DNA from: Eunapius fragilis | Taxonomy: Eukaryota > Porifera > Demospongiae > Spongillida > Spongillidae | Length of the DNA: 64,000 nucleotides | NCBI GenBank assembly: GCA_963681505.1 | Contig: OY811979.1 | Coordinates: 7,548,736 to 7,612,735 of the forward strand | Reading direction: 5' to 3' | Shown here: positions 23,259-34,800 of the stretch, piece after piece | How the letters are laid out: each line of letters opens with the position of its first letter | Numbering within the stretch: position 1 is the stretch's first letter | The notes under the pieces: model-generated | The model's database searches: none | What the model saw: the letters and a program-made list of their open reading frames with translations, nothing else | Told to the model about the DNA's origin: nothing | Program-made: the position numbers and the translations under genes

Positions 23259-24154
23259 GTATCGGGAGTTTAGAAGTTTAGAGTTTTAAAGCGAAAACCA
23301 AGTAAAATTATAAATAAGGCAACTGGGAATGAGGGGATAGAATTTAGTCCGAATCGTACAAGGAAGTAAAAATTCAAACGAGTTTGAGGTTTCGGCCATT
23401 TGAAGTTTAGGAGTTTAGATATTTATATGCGCGGTGACGTATATTCCGAATGACTAACTTCAAATGGCCGAAATGTCCAGTAATGAGATGTTTGCATCAA
23501 TTTCGTGATAGAAAATCATATTCCAAATATTTTTACTGATTGGGACGCGGAGTGCTCTAAAAGTACACGGACCGGGTCTGTGTACCTTTAGAGCACTCCG
23601 CGTCCCAATCAGTTGAAATATTTGGAATATGATTTTCTATCACGAAATAGATGCAAACATCTCATTGCTGGACATTTCGGCCATTTGAAGTTAGTCATTC
23701 GGAATATACGTCACCGCGCATATTAATATCTAAGCTCCTAAACTTCAAATGGCCGAAAGCTCAAACTCGTTTGAAATTTTACTTCCTCGTACGATTTGGA
23801 CTAAATTATTCCCTGTTGCCTTATTTACAATTTTACTTGGTTTTCGCTTTAAAAGTCTAAACTTCTAAACCCCATATCCCAATCAGTCAAAATAATTGGA
23901 ATATTATTTTCTATCACAAAATTGGTGGAAACCTCTAATTACTGGACCGGAAGTTTAGTCATTCGGAATATACGTCATCGCACATATAAATATCTAAATT
24001 TGTAAACTTCAAACGGCCGAATGCTCAAACTTGTTTGGTATTTTTACCCCATTGTACGATTCGGACTAAATTCTATCCCCTCATTCCCAGTTGCCTTATT
24101 TATAATTTTACTTAGATTTCGCTTAAAAACTCTAAACTTCTAAACTCCCGATAC

Positions 24155-24393
24155 TCAACGGTTCAAATGTTTAGAAATTTAGGTTTTCAGTTGTAAACTC
24201 AACGGTTCAAATGTATAGAAATTTAGTCAACGGTTCAAATGTTTAGAAATTGAGGTTTTTAGTTGTAAACTCAACGGTTCAAATGTTTAGAAATTTAGGT
24301 TTTCAGTTGTAAACTCAACGGTTCAAATGTTTAAAAATTTAGGTTTTTAGTTGTAAACTCAACGGTTCAAATGTTTAGAAATTTAGGTTTTTG
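24155..24393 (+). repeat. 44-bp subrepeat array, FB2 left arm
   Basis: Same unit as the other arrays. It ends in GGTTTTTGAAAACTCTCAAA where FB1 has the GTTGTAACTCGC block, so a short deletion marks this arm. Confidence 0.8.
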
Positions 24394-24799
24394 AAAACTC
24401 TCAAAGGTGACTTTGAGAGTTTTCATGACTTTTGGTGCAAAAATCAAATTTGGTCGAGTTCAATCACGAAGATGTCAAATCTGTTTAAGTAATTGGTATC
24501 CATATCCTCGTCTGTCCGGTTCCAGGAACTCACGTCGCTGAAGTTAATTGGGCTGACGCTTTGTGAGAATATGCAAGCCTGAGCTAAACGGTTACGTGCC
24601 AGGTATACGCGGGCTTCAAAGTTAGCGCCAGTGGCATCTTAGCACTTTGTTGGTGCAGGCGCACACTGATGGCTGTTATGCACATATGCATCCCTGTGTC
24701 AGTTTTTCCAGAAAACGTGTGGGTGGGTGTATCCGTGTGTACATGCACATGTACAGGTTTGCATTTGCAAATGCAGCCAGCATTATGGTGTGTAATGGT

Positions 24800-24802
<3 letters not shown>

Positions 24803-24834
<32 letters not shown>

Positions 24835-24855
24835 ACGTGCGTGTATGTGTGTGTG
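24803..24855 (+). repeat. Interrupted GT microsatellite, FB2 left arm
   Basis: About 13 GT repeats are followed by GCGCACGTGCGTGTATGTGT. The interruptions fit an older copy. Confidence 0.9.
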
Positions 24856-26469
24856 AGTAGACTATGTGTGTGCGCATGGGGTTCATGTATTTGTGGCTGC
24901 ATTTGATTGGCTTACCTTTTGGACTGTGGCCACACCCTCTTACATATTACGCTATCGGCTTGCTTTAAAAAGACTCTTCCTTTTACCATTACTACCTCCC
25001 TCTCTGGCCCCTCCTTCTCATGAATGAGGACATCAGTAGAAGATAGCTGCAGTGTTCCATGAAGACCACACCCACCCAGCCCTCAAAAATACTGTGGTTT
25101 GAGGAAATCTAATCTGGCCATGGTATAACACTTGACATACATTCCAATGCTCTCTAAGGCAATTTCATTGGCTTACAGACTAAAATTCAAGCAAATGGAT
25201 GCTTAATGCAGCTCATCCAGAATGGATGGGTTGTTGGTATCTGACACTGTGGAAGCTGGATAGTCAATTAAGTAGATATACGGGTGCTGTAGTAACGTAT
25301 CTGGTTTTGTCGGATGATCCGCCTTAACTAGACGGGTGCCCCCCACCCTATGTTCTTTTTTTTAAGGTTTGCTTTCAAAGTGATCAGTAGTGATGTGTAA
25401 CAAGCACTTATCCTCTTTTTCAGTTAGAGCCTCAGTCACCTGCTGAGTGCAGAAATTCTCCTAGAGTGGTCCTCCTCCAGGGATGGCACTGTGCACAGAT
25501 GGTTTGGTCTTCAACTCCCAGATGGATAAACAACCTTGCTTGTATAGTACCTGCATTAGACCTTTGGCAGTAGTCAACTAGCTGCCACACCCCCTGCAAT
25601 TGTTGCACGTGAAAATCTATTCAATTTGATGTATACTATATCTACCCTCCAGGGATTGTTCCAGTTGTGGCCATTACCACTTGTCTTTGACATGCTTTTG
25701 GGCTCAGACTACTAACCTGGTTTGTCTATAATCTCATGACCTCTCGTTCCCAAGACCATGAATATCAAATATCAAACCTAATTTCCTGCACAGCCATGCC
25801 AGAGATTATATTAGGGGATTGGAAGCTGATCATGCACGTTTCGCTGTACCTATGCACAGAATATCCGAGGTAGTGTTATTATTAATCACACCTCTGAATT
25901 TATGGATTATTGGTGAAAGACCATTGGATTAGGAGTTGTCTCTCTTAAGTAGTAAGCCAAAAAGTTTACTGTAACTTGATCAACAAATAAATGTAGCTCT
26001 AGGAATATGATTTGACAATGCAATCTTTTTACGTTAGCCAAATTCATATCTACTATTTTTTTTGCTTCACACTTGTGAAAGGATGCTTTTTTTTTTGCTT
26101 CACACTAGTGAAAGGAGGGTATTTTTTCCCTGGGTAACTGCTCGTTACCTGTTAAAGCTTTCGTTTCTCTTTTGTGCTTTAAATGACTTGCATTGTGCGT
26201 TGATGAAGGTTAAAAATATAAAGAGTGATCCTTGCCAATATTTTGCTGCAAGATCCTGAAAACATGATTTGGTACACAGGACACAGCTTGAAGTTGTGTT
26301 GTGTGGTTACTGTAGTGCAGCGTGAAACTGACACCAATATTTTAGTACGGTCAAAACCCATGCATATGCCAGTATACATTTTGGGTCTTGTTTATGGTTT
26401 TGTTTTCATGCATAGGTGGATCAAAACTTAGGCTAGGAAGAATTCCACAGAACACAGACCAGCTAAAGT

Positions 26470-26860
26470 GAAAGCCTATGACTGCTTGAAAGGCTTTCTG
26501 CTGCACTTGTGGTGTTCAGGGCGGATAGTGCACATGAGATGACAGTGTGTACAACAGAACTCCTCCGAAGGACCATTGCGTGCATCTATACATTCATGAA
26601 TAATATGTCACTGTTACTTGTATTCTTGGACACAAGCAACTACCACGATCGAGGTTCTGAGGGAGACCACTGGCTCCTCCCACTGGGATGTTCATTTTTT
26701 GTTCACAGGTAGGACACTTGAACACTTGTTGGGTACCACTTTTCTCTATCACAGAATGTATGCATACTGACAGAAGGAGTGCAGACATACACGTAGTAGA
26801 ATTCTTGGATGACTGCGATAACAACGTGGTATACCTATCGTGCCCAGCCCCTCTCCCCAC
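26470..26860 (-). pseudogene. TRIM-like RING/B-box fragment, copy in U3
   Basis: The frame reads FKCPTCEQKMNIPVGGASGL as elsewhere. The B-box part is in another frame after a stop near 26594 and has substitutions in its Cys/His pattern. It is decayed relative to the FB1 copies. Confidence 0.45.
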
Positions 26861-27195
26861 TCACTTACCTGCTATAGGATTCATTTGTCTCCATGGCTAA
26901 GCATATGGAATTTCTGCTGAACTATAAAATATCGTGCTCAGACACCATTACATCTCACATGGGTCTGGGTACTAAACATGATAGTTATAATTACTGGTAC
27001 AGCACAAAGCAGTGCAAAAAAAAAATGGTTGGGGGGGGGCGGGGAGGGATTTGTGTATGGTATGAATACATGCATGGCTCCTTGCATCCAAATACCCAGG
27101 GCACGACACTGGGAACCCACAGACTTGATGTATACATCATTTCCAATTATGCATAGTTATATGTGTCACACTTGATTCTCTTTTTCTTGTTGTTA

Positions 27196-27932
27196 TCAAA
27201 AACAGACCTGAATAGCAGGATATATGTGTGCATGTTCAGAGTCATCATTAAAGATCAATGAGCATAGCATTATGTGAGCAGGTGTACTGCATGTACAACT
27301 GGGATGAAGGAGAGTGTGGAATGGTAGGGAAAACACACAACACAGAGCTGTAGATAATCTATTCACTGGGTTGGATCTGTTGTGTGATCTTTTGCTGGTT
27401 ATCCAAGCATTCACAGTTTGTTTTCGGCCATTTTCAGCCTCTGTTCCAGAATGGTCTATGTAAGATGATGAACTGGAAAATAATCTCACACCTATTAAAC
27501 CTTTGGTCTTACTAATCATACAATGAGGCATATTAACCAAACAACAAATAAAAATGTTCTTTTGATATTTACATGGCGACCTGATGTCGACATAATATCT
27601 TCCAAGGTAGTATGACATCTTTCTTTCTTCTTCATTAAGAATCACATGGTGGAGAGGATCTGGGTTGAATTTCACCGTGCAACTATCCAATGATAAGCAG
27701 GTCTGATTGATATGGATAAAGAAGGAAGCTTGGACAATGCTGTACACTGCTTTATCCTGGTTTGAAATAAATGTTGGAACAATGATGACAGCATAATAGT
27801 TCTTGGAATCAGCACCACATCACATCTGATGTGGGAATTCCTGCATGAGTAACGGTTCATGTTTTCTGCCTCCATTTTTTGAATAGCAAGAAAGCTTTTA
27901 AGAACAGGTGGACATTGTAGCATAAATGTCAC
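27196..27932 (-). pseudogene. Decayed copy of the loop frame, U3
   Basis: Two overlapping frames (27196-27747 and 27672-27932) together cover the 19275-19664 frame and the adjoining 18932-19273 frame. A frameshift lies near 27700. Protein identity not recognised. Confidence 0.3.
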
Positions 27933-28560
27933 AATTTACATTTCCTATTTGAAACTTGCTGTCATATTTAACAGCATTCAAGTCTGGTTTCATTCATTAG
28001 ATATACATGTTCTGTAAATTATACAAAAAGGCTTTGCATAAGTGCAATACACGACAAATGCCATCACTTGACTGATTTTGGTGTATGTACTGATTTCAGA
28101 TTTAATGTGTATGGAATGTTGCACGAGATTCAAGTGTGACCCTTGTGGATAGATTTATATACACACAAGTAAATAAAAACATTCTCTAACAAGATCTGTA
28201 GTTGGTATATTGGATTAATCAATGCTGGTGTAAAAAGCACGGAAACAAGTGTGACAGAATCTGGGGCGGATGCAGGAATTTTCGAAAGGGGGGGTGTCAC
28301 CACTGGGGGTAGGTGTGGGAGGGGGATGTGCTCCCTCCCGCACGAAGCGCGGAAGCTTTTGAAATCATAGAATAGACGGGCTGGCATTGCATGCAAAATT
28401 AACTACTTTTCCTATACACGAACATGTACAGGTTTTTTTTTTAAATCCAAAATTTGATATAACTCCATTATCATGTACGTATGCTGGCAAAGGTGCCATG
28501 AATGCTACGTATGATAAAATTAATGCGCATGCATGCATGCGCATCACGATCGTTTACTGT

Positions 28561-28673
28561 TGTAGCAATCCAAGTGTTTAATCAAATAAGATCGTACAGC
28601 ACGCCATTAAATACCCTCAGGTGTAAACACTGCGCATGTCCATAATAAGAGCAGCTATAGCGCATGCGCTACA
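28561..28673 (-). repeat. 3' LTR of gypsy-2
   Basis: Identical to 33439-33551 over all 113 positions as read by eye. Confidence 0.93.
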
Positions 28674-28689
28674 CTATCCCCCCTCCTAG
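28674..28689 (-). other. Polypurine tract of gypsy-2
   Basis: AGGAGGGGGGATAG on the minus strand lies immediately before the 3' LTR and would prime plus-strand synthesis. Confidence 0.8.
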
Positions 28690-28700
28690 TGAATCTGTCT

Positions 28701-31700
28701 CTAGTCAAAAATGTTTGTTCCAAATCTGTCCGGCCGACTCCTTAATCTTTTCGACTGTCGGAGAAGTGGCAATGGCTCCACTGGCGGCTGTTCCTGCTGA
28801 TCATCCCGAGGCTCCACTTCATGTTGCTCCTCCTGGCGCTCTGGCTCGAGATTATCCTCTTGAGGAGCAATCACCAAGTTATCATCTTCAGTTTCCTCAG
28901 CATCGGATACATCTGATTCCTCAGCCTCAGAAAAAACAGCTGCATCACGTGGTGCGGTTGTCCCTTGTTCGTATGTACCTCCCCGTGCACACGGCTTCAA
29001 CCTGTCAAAATGAACAACAACTTTCTTGCGAGTGGAGTCCCTGTGTTGGATCAAGTATAACACATTACTGAACACTTTCACAACTTTATATGGACCCTGC
29101 CAATAAGAGTGTAATTTAGCCGACTTCCCCCTGGGCACAGCAGGACAATACAACCAAACCCATTCACCAATCCCATACGGCCTTCCCGTCCGTCTGCGGT
29201 CATACACCATCTTCTGACGGCGCTGCCGCCAACCTAACCGTTCTCGCACCCTCTCATACGCAGTATCCAGTCGAGCTCTCAAATCTTTGCTATATTGGTG
29301 TACCGGCTGAGGTGGAACATTTGGAGGCAACCCAAACATGACATCCACCGGCAGCCTGGCCTCACGTCCGAAGAGGAGGAAATATGGCGTACACCCAGTG
29401 GACTCCTGCACACTTGTACGATAGGCTAGCATCACTGCTGGAATACAGAGGTCCCAATTCTGTTCATCCTCCCTCGATGCAATGCTAAGGAGATCAAGCA
29501 AAGTTCGATTAAAGCGTTCGACCAGCCCATCAGATTGCGGGTGATAAGGCGTAGTCCTTGTCTTCTGAACTCCCAACAGCAAACACACTTCCTTAAACAG
29601 GGCGGACTCAAAGTTCCTCCCCTGATCGGTGTGCAGAACATCAGGGGCTCCAAACCTGCTGACAAAATGACTAACAAACACGTTAGCAATAGTTTTTGCT
29701 TCCATGTTAGGTATTGGATAAGACTCCACCCATTTTGTAAAATAATCCCCTAACACTAGAATGTACTTGTTCCCTCTATCCGTGAGCGGCAGAGGACCCA
29801 GGATGTCCATGGCCACACGCTGGAATGGGCCACCAGCCAACACCTGCTGCATTGGGGCACGATTGCGCCGTGGAGGTGACTTCCGTGCCGCACACAATTC
29901 ACAAGCTCGACACCAGTCTTCGATGTCATGGCGCTGACCCGGCCAGTAAAAACGGGAACGGACTTTCTCCAAAGTCTTGAACATTCCAAGATGGCCACCA
30001 CTGGGAGAGCTATGAAGTTGCTGCAGGACAGAGCCTATCCAACTCCGAGGTACTACCAACTGAAGATGTTTATTGCAACCCTTTCCCGGAACATCTTCCC
30101 ACTGTCTAAACAGAACCCCATCCCGAACTACCAGGTGTTTATACTGTGCCCACAATGTCTGCAGAGTGTAACTGCCCTCACTTGGCAAAGCAGCTGGTGG
30201 AGACGAGTTTTCTATCCAGGAAATTACCCTTCGAAGATCAGCATCAGACCCCTGCATCTCCTTAGAGTTCTCCAGTGGCAAAACGGAGAGGCCTGCCTCA
30301 GAATGCACATTCGATCCAGACCACAAATTACCACCGTTACCATTAACGGCCCCAAACGCATTGTGGAACAAACACGGCGTGGCAATGCCATTGTGCATAC
30401 CACATTGCTTACACTGGATCCTTGAAAGGGCGTCTGCATTGCCATGACGAAGACCTGGACGATGAATAACATCAAAATCAAATTCAGCGAGAATCTCTAG
30501 CCACCTCGCCACCTGGCCCTGGGGGTCTTTAAAACTACGTAACCAACGAAGCGCGCTGTGGTCGGTGCGAACAATAAACCTTCGTCCCCATAGATAAGCC
30601 CGAAACTGACGAACTGACCATACCAATGCCAACAACTCACGTCTCGTTGCACAATATTGGCATTCCGCCTTTGTAAGCACCCTGCTAGCATATGCGATCA
30701 CCCTTCCATCGTCCAAGTGTGATAGTACTGCTCCAACACCCTCCTGACTGGCGTCAGCATCAACCACAAATGTTCTGTCGAACTGTGGAAAGGATAAAAT
30801 AGGGGGCGAAGCTAACTTACCCTTTAAAGCCACAAATGCCTTATCACACAGTTCAGTCCAGTGCCAGGGTTTGGATTTTTCTGTTAGTGCATGAAGAGGA
30901 GCAGCGGTGTCTGCAAAATTGCGAATGAATTTCCTATAATAGGAAGCAAACCCCAAGAACTGTCGCAGGCTTTCATGATCAGTGGGCGTAGGCCAGTTTT
31001 CGACGCACTTGATCTTGTCAGCATCCGCAGCTATACCCTTCTCTGAAACCACGTAGCCCAGATACCGCACACTCTTGCAAAGCAGATGGCATTTGCTAGG
31101 CTTGATCTTCAGCCCCGCCTCCTTAAGCCTCTGTAGCACCTCTGTAAGCCGCTGCAAGTGCTCTTCCACCGTTCGACTAAAAATGATGATATCATCAAGG
31201 TATACCAAGCATGTTACCCAACTGAGTCCTGCCAGGACCATACTCATTAACCGCTGAAACGTGCTTGGAGCGTTCGTTAGTCCGAACGGCATTACTCGGA
31301 ACTGATGTAGACCAAACGGAGTGATGAACGCAGTTTTCTCCTTGTCCGCAGGATCCATTTCTACCTGCCAGTAGCCACTTGCCAAATCTAAGGTTGAAAA
31401 CCACTTGGAGCCGGATAAAGTGTCCAGAGCATCATCAATCCTGGGAAGAGGGTGCACGTCTTTTTTTGTTACGCTATTCAGGCGACGAAAATCTACACAA
31501 AACCTGTATGAACCGTCCTTTTTCCTAACCAGAACAATAGGCGAGGCCCATGCTCCTCCGGACGGCTCTATTATCCCCTGTTGGAGCATTCCCTGGATCA
31601 TTTTCTGTACCACGTCACGTTGATGAAACGGAAGCCTCCGCGCCGGCTGATGAACAGGGGGGGTGTCACCTGAGTTGATGGTATGACGTAAGACATTGGT

Positions 31701-33404
31701 ACGCCCTAAATCACCGTCACCTACAGAAATTACATCTGAGAAATGATGTAAAATTGTTTTCAACTTAGCACACTCCTCCCTTGACAACCCCGATGTGTCA
31801 CCCATTAATTCCCCAACTGCTTTACCAATTGCCTCTGTTGATCGGGCTGGAAGCCGTGTGCCCAATGCAGGCTCAACCATATTCGCTCCCTCTCTTCCAT
31901 CCCATGGGGATACCTGACCAACCTTCTCCTTGCAATGCAGTGTTACAGGAACTGCAGAGGGGTTCACCAGCTGAACTACTGCTTTGCCATCATGGACAGG
32001 AGATACAGAACAGGCAAACAGAAGTCCGCGTTGAGTAGACATTTCCGCCTTTGGCTGGAACAGACCCACATAGTCCCCGTCCGTTTTCGCACCTTCCAAC
32101 TGAACCTGCAATCGCATCTCGTGATAGGGTGGCACGACAGCTGTCTCCTGTACAAACACATGACATGTAGAAATACACGACCCGTACAAGGTGTCTAGGG
32201 GTATTGTTTCGCCTAACATGATCATTGTTCTTCTCCCCAGGTCAACAACACACCCGTATTGTTCTAGAAAGTCTGTTCCCAATAAACACTCCTGCGTCAT
32301 CTCACGCACAACAAGGACAGTATGAGTTCTCACATGCTTTCCCACCATAAGATCAAGGTCAATCTGTCCACATAGACTTAACGAGTCTCCATTAACTGCC
32401 ATCACAGGACATTGGGGTGTCAAGAGTTTCCTGTCTTGAGAAATGTCATTCCACACCTTTTCATGCACAAGGGTAACGGATGATCCTGTATCCACTAGCA
32501 TACGTGTGGGACGACCCCCAACCATACCCTGCAGTATCAACGTGCATGCCACAGCCGATGTGTACTTCACTGACCTGTCCTTCCCAATCTCCTTCGGAGA
32601 TACATTCCGTTCCTTCCGCTGAGGACAATTGCGCCGTATATGCCCTTTTTGCTTGCAGTTCCAACAGACAGGGACCCTTTTCGGAGCGCTCCTTTTCTCA
32701 CCGACTTCCCGACTTGACAACTTACTAATCTCCTGTGACAGCTGTTGGACTTGTAACGCCAACTCTTCCACCGTATTAGCTCGCAATGCACCTTGTACCA
32801 GGTCTCGTTCACCTGACACGGCAAGACTCGCACCTGACCCCTGTTTCTCTCCGCGTAGGCTTTGTTGAGCCAGCTCCACTGATTCCCACTGGCTAGCCAA
32901 AGCAAGTGCAGCCTCCAACGACTCTGGTTGCTTCCTCAAAAGCCTCATCTGCACAGAAGGAGAGATAACACCGTGAATAAATTGCTCACGCGCCATTTCA
33001 AGTCGTCTTTCCGCCGACCACGAAGGGTAAGCCTTGTCCGCCAGCATCCGCAACCGCCCTGAAAATTCTAACAGGGTCTCGGGTCTCTCCTGGTGGGCTG
33101 AGTGCAGTTTGCGCTGCCATTCCAGTTCGACTCCTTTTGGCGCATACTGCTCCTGCAGACATTTCTTCACCTCTTCATACTCCACCCCGTCACCGCTAAC
33201 AAAACCCGACTGACTCACTACCCGAAATGCGTCGTCTTCCAACAGCGCTACCAACTCTTCTCCTCGCTTGTTATCCGGGACCTTCGCTTCCCTGAAGTAC
33301 AGTTCTAACCTTTTGACCCAGAGATTGAAGTCAGCGCCCTTAGCAAACCGAGCGGGCGGTCTAGCGCTAAACCGAACAGCCTTCCGCTCTTCCTGCTCGG
33401 CCAT
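28701..33404 (-). CDS. gypsy-2 Gag-Pol polyprotein (1567 aa)
   Basis: I start the frame at ATG 33404 (MAEQEERKAV), just after the primer-binding site; the open frame reaches back to 33446 without an ATG. Domains with approximate residues: Gag helical core (20-190), one zinc knuckle CWNCKQKGHIRRNCP (247-261), aspartic protease MLVDTGSSVTLVH (DTG 305-307), RT with FCVDFRRLN, MPFGLTNAPSTF and YLDD (735-738), RNase H (FVVDADASQEGVGAV, about 880-990), integrase HHCC (H1131, H1138, C1168, C1171) and DDE core (D1200, D1260, E1296, 35 residues between the last two). Then comes a GPY/F-type module (YWQGPYKVVKV) and an acidic tail ending RQSKRLRSRPDRFG. There is no chromodomain. Gag and Pol share one frame, so no frameshift is needed. 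All catalytic residues are present. Confidence 0.95.
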   Translation of the reverse strand: MAEQEERKAVRFSARPPARFAKGADFNLWVKRLELYFREAKVPDNKRGEELVALLEDDAFRVVSQSGFVSGDGVEYEEVKKCLQEQYAPKGVELEWQRKLHSAHQERPETLLEFSGRLRMLADKAYPSWSAERRLEMAREQFIHGVISPSVQMRLLRKQPESLEAALALASQWESVELAQQSLRGEKQGSGASLAVSGERDLVQGALRANTVEELALQVQQLSQEISKLSSREVGEKRSAPKRVPVCWNCKQKGHIRRNCPQRKERNVSPKEIGKDRSVKYTSAVACTLILQGMVGGRPTRMLVDTGSSVTLVHEKVWNDISQDRKLLTPQCPVMAVNGDSLSLCGQIDLDLMVGKHVRTHTVLVVREMTQECLLGTDFLEQYGCVVDLGRRTMIMLGETIPLDTLYGSCISTCHVFVQETAVVPPYHEMRLQVQLEGAKTDGDYVGLFQPKAEMSTQRGLLFACSVSPVHDGKAVVQLVNPSAVPVTLHCKEKVGQVSPWDGREGANMVEPALGTRLPARSTEAIGKAVGELMGDTSGLSREECAKLKTILHHFSDVISVGDGDLGRTNVLRHTINSGDTPPVHQPARRLPFHQRDVVQKMIQGMLQQGIIEPSGGAWASPIVLVRKKDGSYRFCVDFRRLNSVTKKDVHPLPRIDDALDTLSGSKWFSTLDLASGYWQVEMDPADKEKTAFITPFGLHQFRVMPFGLTNAPSTFQRLMSMVLAGLSWVTCLVYLDDIIIFSRTVEEHLQRLTEVLQRLKEAGLKIKPSKCHLLCKSVRYLGYVVSEKGIAADADKIKCVENWPTPTDHESLRQFLGFASYYRKFIRNFADTAAPLHALTEKSKPWHWTELCDKAFVALKGKLASPPILSFPQFDRTFVVDADASQEGVGAVLSHLDDGRVIAYASRVLTKAECQYCATRRELLALVWSVRQFRAYLWGRRFIVRTDHSALRWLRSFKDPQGQVARWLEILAEFDFDVIHRPGLRHGNADALSRIQCKQCGMHNGIATPCLFHNAFGAVNGNGGNLWSGSNVHSEAGLSVLPLENSKEMQGSDADLRRVISWIENSSPPAALPSEGSYTLQTLWAQYKHLVVRDGVLFRQWEDVPGKGCNKHLQLVVPRSWIGSVLQQLHSSPSGGHLGMFKTLEKVRSRFYWPGQRHDIEDWCRACELCAARKSPPRRNRAPMQQVLAGGPFQRVAMDILGPLPLTDRGNKYILVLGDYFTKWVESYPIPNMEAKTIANVFVSHFVSRFGAPDVLHTDQGRNFESALFKEVCLLLGVQKTRTTPYHPQSDGLVERFNRTLLDLLSIASREDEQNWDLCIPAVMLAYRTSVQESTGCTPYFLLFGREARLPVDVMFGLPPNVPPQPVHQYSKDLRARLDTAYERVRERLGWRQRRQKMVYDRRRTGRPYGIGEWVWLYCPAVPRGKSAKLHSYWQGPYKVVKVFSNVLYLIQHRDSTRKKVVVHFDRLKPCARGGTYEQGTTAPRDAAVFSEAEESDVSDAEETEDDNLVIAPQEDNLEPERQEEQHEVEPRDDQQEQPPVEPLPLLRQSKRLRSRPDRFGTNIFD

Positions 33405-33420
33405 GTAGCATTCGGTCCGA

Positions 33421-33437
33421 TCCCACTTCTGACACCA
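33421..33437 (-). other. Primer-binding site of gypsy-2
   Basis: TGGTGTCAGAAGTGGGA on the minus strand begins one base inside the 5' LTR. It would pair with a tRNA ending ...ACACCA. The exact tRNA is not assigned. Confidence 0.8.
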
Positions 33438-33438
33438 G

Positions 33439-33551
33439 TGTAGCAATCCAAGTGTTTAATCAAATAAGATCGTACAGCACGCCATTAAATACCCTCAGGT
33501 GTAAACACTGCGCATGTCCATAATAAGAGCAGCTATAGCGCATGCGCTACA
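33439..33551 (-). repeat. 5' LTR of gypsy-2
   Basis: 113 bp with TG...CA ends; on the minus strand it begins TGTAGCGCATGCGCTATAG. An LTR this short is unusual for Ty3/gypsy, and the putative LTR of gypsy-1 is similarly short. Confidence 0.93.
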
Positions 33552-33649
33552 CTGTGTTACATTATGATTATACATATATACATGTCGGTATAGCCATAAA
33601 ATTGCGACAGAATGATTTTAAAAATCCCTTTGAGTTACTTGTCTTTGTG

Positions 33650-34800
33650 ATAAAGAGTAGAGAAGAGACGTCGCGTGGTTGCTTCCGAATGAACTCTTCT
33701 ACTACAGCACGACTATCGATCTGCACATCATAATGGGTATGCATCGGACACAATGATGACAACCTCTCTTCTCCCATATACATGAACGCAAAACGGTTTT
33801 CACCCTTCAAAATGCAGAGAATGAATTAACGCTCTGCCTTACAGCTTGTAACAGGAAGAACACATCCTAGCTGTAGCAAATGATGAACATTGGGAAACAA
33901 CTGCTGGTCACCCAAATTAAAGCCCCATGAAGTGTATCGGGTATCTTGGTGCTGCACCTCAACCACCTATCCCTCCAAATTTGATGCTCGCGATCGGCTT
34001 TCATATCTTGGCAGTTCGATTTCATAAAGTTTAAATCATTGACTACAGATTTCAAGACACTGTCATCACATTTCACTAATAGAGGAGGGACAAGTCTTAA
34101 GAGACCTCTAATACTTATAACTTTGAATCTTCAGAGAAACGACTACTTAACTGCATTAAGACTTCATCGCAGAATGGAACCATAATTGCAATTTTGTAGT
34201 ATTCCTTAGGACTATTTGGTTGGTGATTGGATCTTTTCTGCTGCCGTCCAACTACTCCAGGTTGTTTTTCTTCGCCTCCATTGCATTTCGTAATATGAAG
34301 AAATTCTTCGTACCAACTTTCATATCTCTCTACGTATGGTCTCAACATCTTTGACTACGCTCTCAACATCACAGAATGCTTCATATATATTCAGATCTCG
34401 CTTTTGAAGCTTGGATGTAATACCACGTAAAGGCATCAAAATGTTCTTCAGTGCAACAATACAAACAGAAAACTCGAAATTCCTAAATGAGGCTAAAATA
34501 CCTTGCGCTCTAGTTTTAGTGTCAGAATCCCACTCTAGCCATCTGTGCAGCCTTAATAATCTTCATTATTAGTGTAAAAATGAGGTGAAATAATCAGTTC
34601 ACATACTGTGACTACTGATTCCGCTAAAAAAAGAAGCAGTGCTTTGAAATTTTCTTTGTTAGCACTTTCATTGGCAGTATTATCATCCCGGTGGCCTCTA
34701 AGTGCAATTCCTTGCTTACCACAGTACACTAAACAATCAGCAATGCTTTCTAAAGCAGCTTTGATAAAAGAGAATTCACTATTTTGCTGTTCATGCGTCT
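33650..34800 (-). pseudogene. hAT transposase remnant, ZMYM1-like
   Basis: Minus-strand pieces in order are EFSFIKAALESIADCLVYCG with GIALRGHRDDN and NFKALLLFLAES (34560-34800), LEWDSDTKTRAQGILASF with LQKRDLNIYEAFCDVESVVK (34330-34540), RQQKRSNHQPNSPKEYYK (about 34190-34260), IWRDRWL...IPDTLHGALI with CFPMF (33880-34000), and LCPMHTHYDVQIDSRAVVEE (33650-33760). These match the hAT transposase / ZMYM1-like layout, including the C-terminal dimerisation end. At least one frameshift (near 34330) and lost segments show it is dead. The family cuts and pastes DNA using an RNase H-like core. Confidence 0.8.

Larger units (their letters stand above)
15526..23573. mobile_element. FB1: giant palindromic (foldback-like) element, 8.05 kb
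   Basis: Two roughly 3.5-kb inverted arms (15526-19033 and 20068-23573) enclose a 1034-bp single-copy loop. Mirror positions sum to 39101 over most of the arms, and only scattered substitutions are visible. Both tips read GGTCCGTGTACTTTTAGAGC going inward. From tip inward each arm has AT-rich modules with TTTAG/CTAAA motifs, a 44-bp subrepeat array, a roughly 300-bp block with GGACAGACGAGGATATGG and CGCGTATACCTGGCAC, a GT microsatellite, and about 2.4 kb of unique sequence with decayed frames. There is no transposase. Long inverted repeats built partly of short tandem repeats recall Drosophila FB and sea urchin TU elements, but no homology is claimed. Confidence 0.85.
28561..33551 (-). mobile_element. 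Intact Ty3/gypsy LTR retrotransposon (gypsy-2), 4991 bp
   Basis: Two LTRs of 113 bp are identical by eye. A 4-bp target duplication CTGT lies at 28557-28560 and 33552-33555. A primer-binding site follows the 5' LTR, a polypurine tract precedes the 3' LTR, and one uninterrupted Gag-Pol frame fills the interior. Nothing in the sequence would disable it. It is inserted in the hAT element. Identical LTRs imply very recent insertion, since LTRs are identical at integration. Confidence 0.93.
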
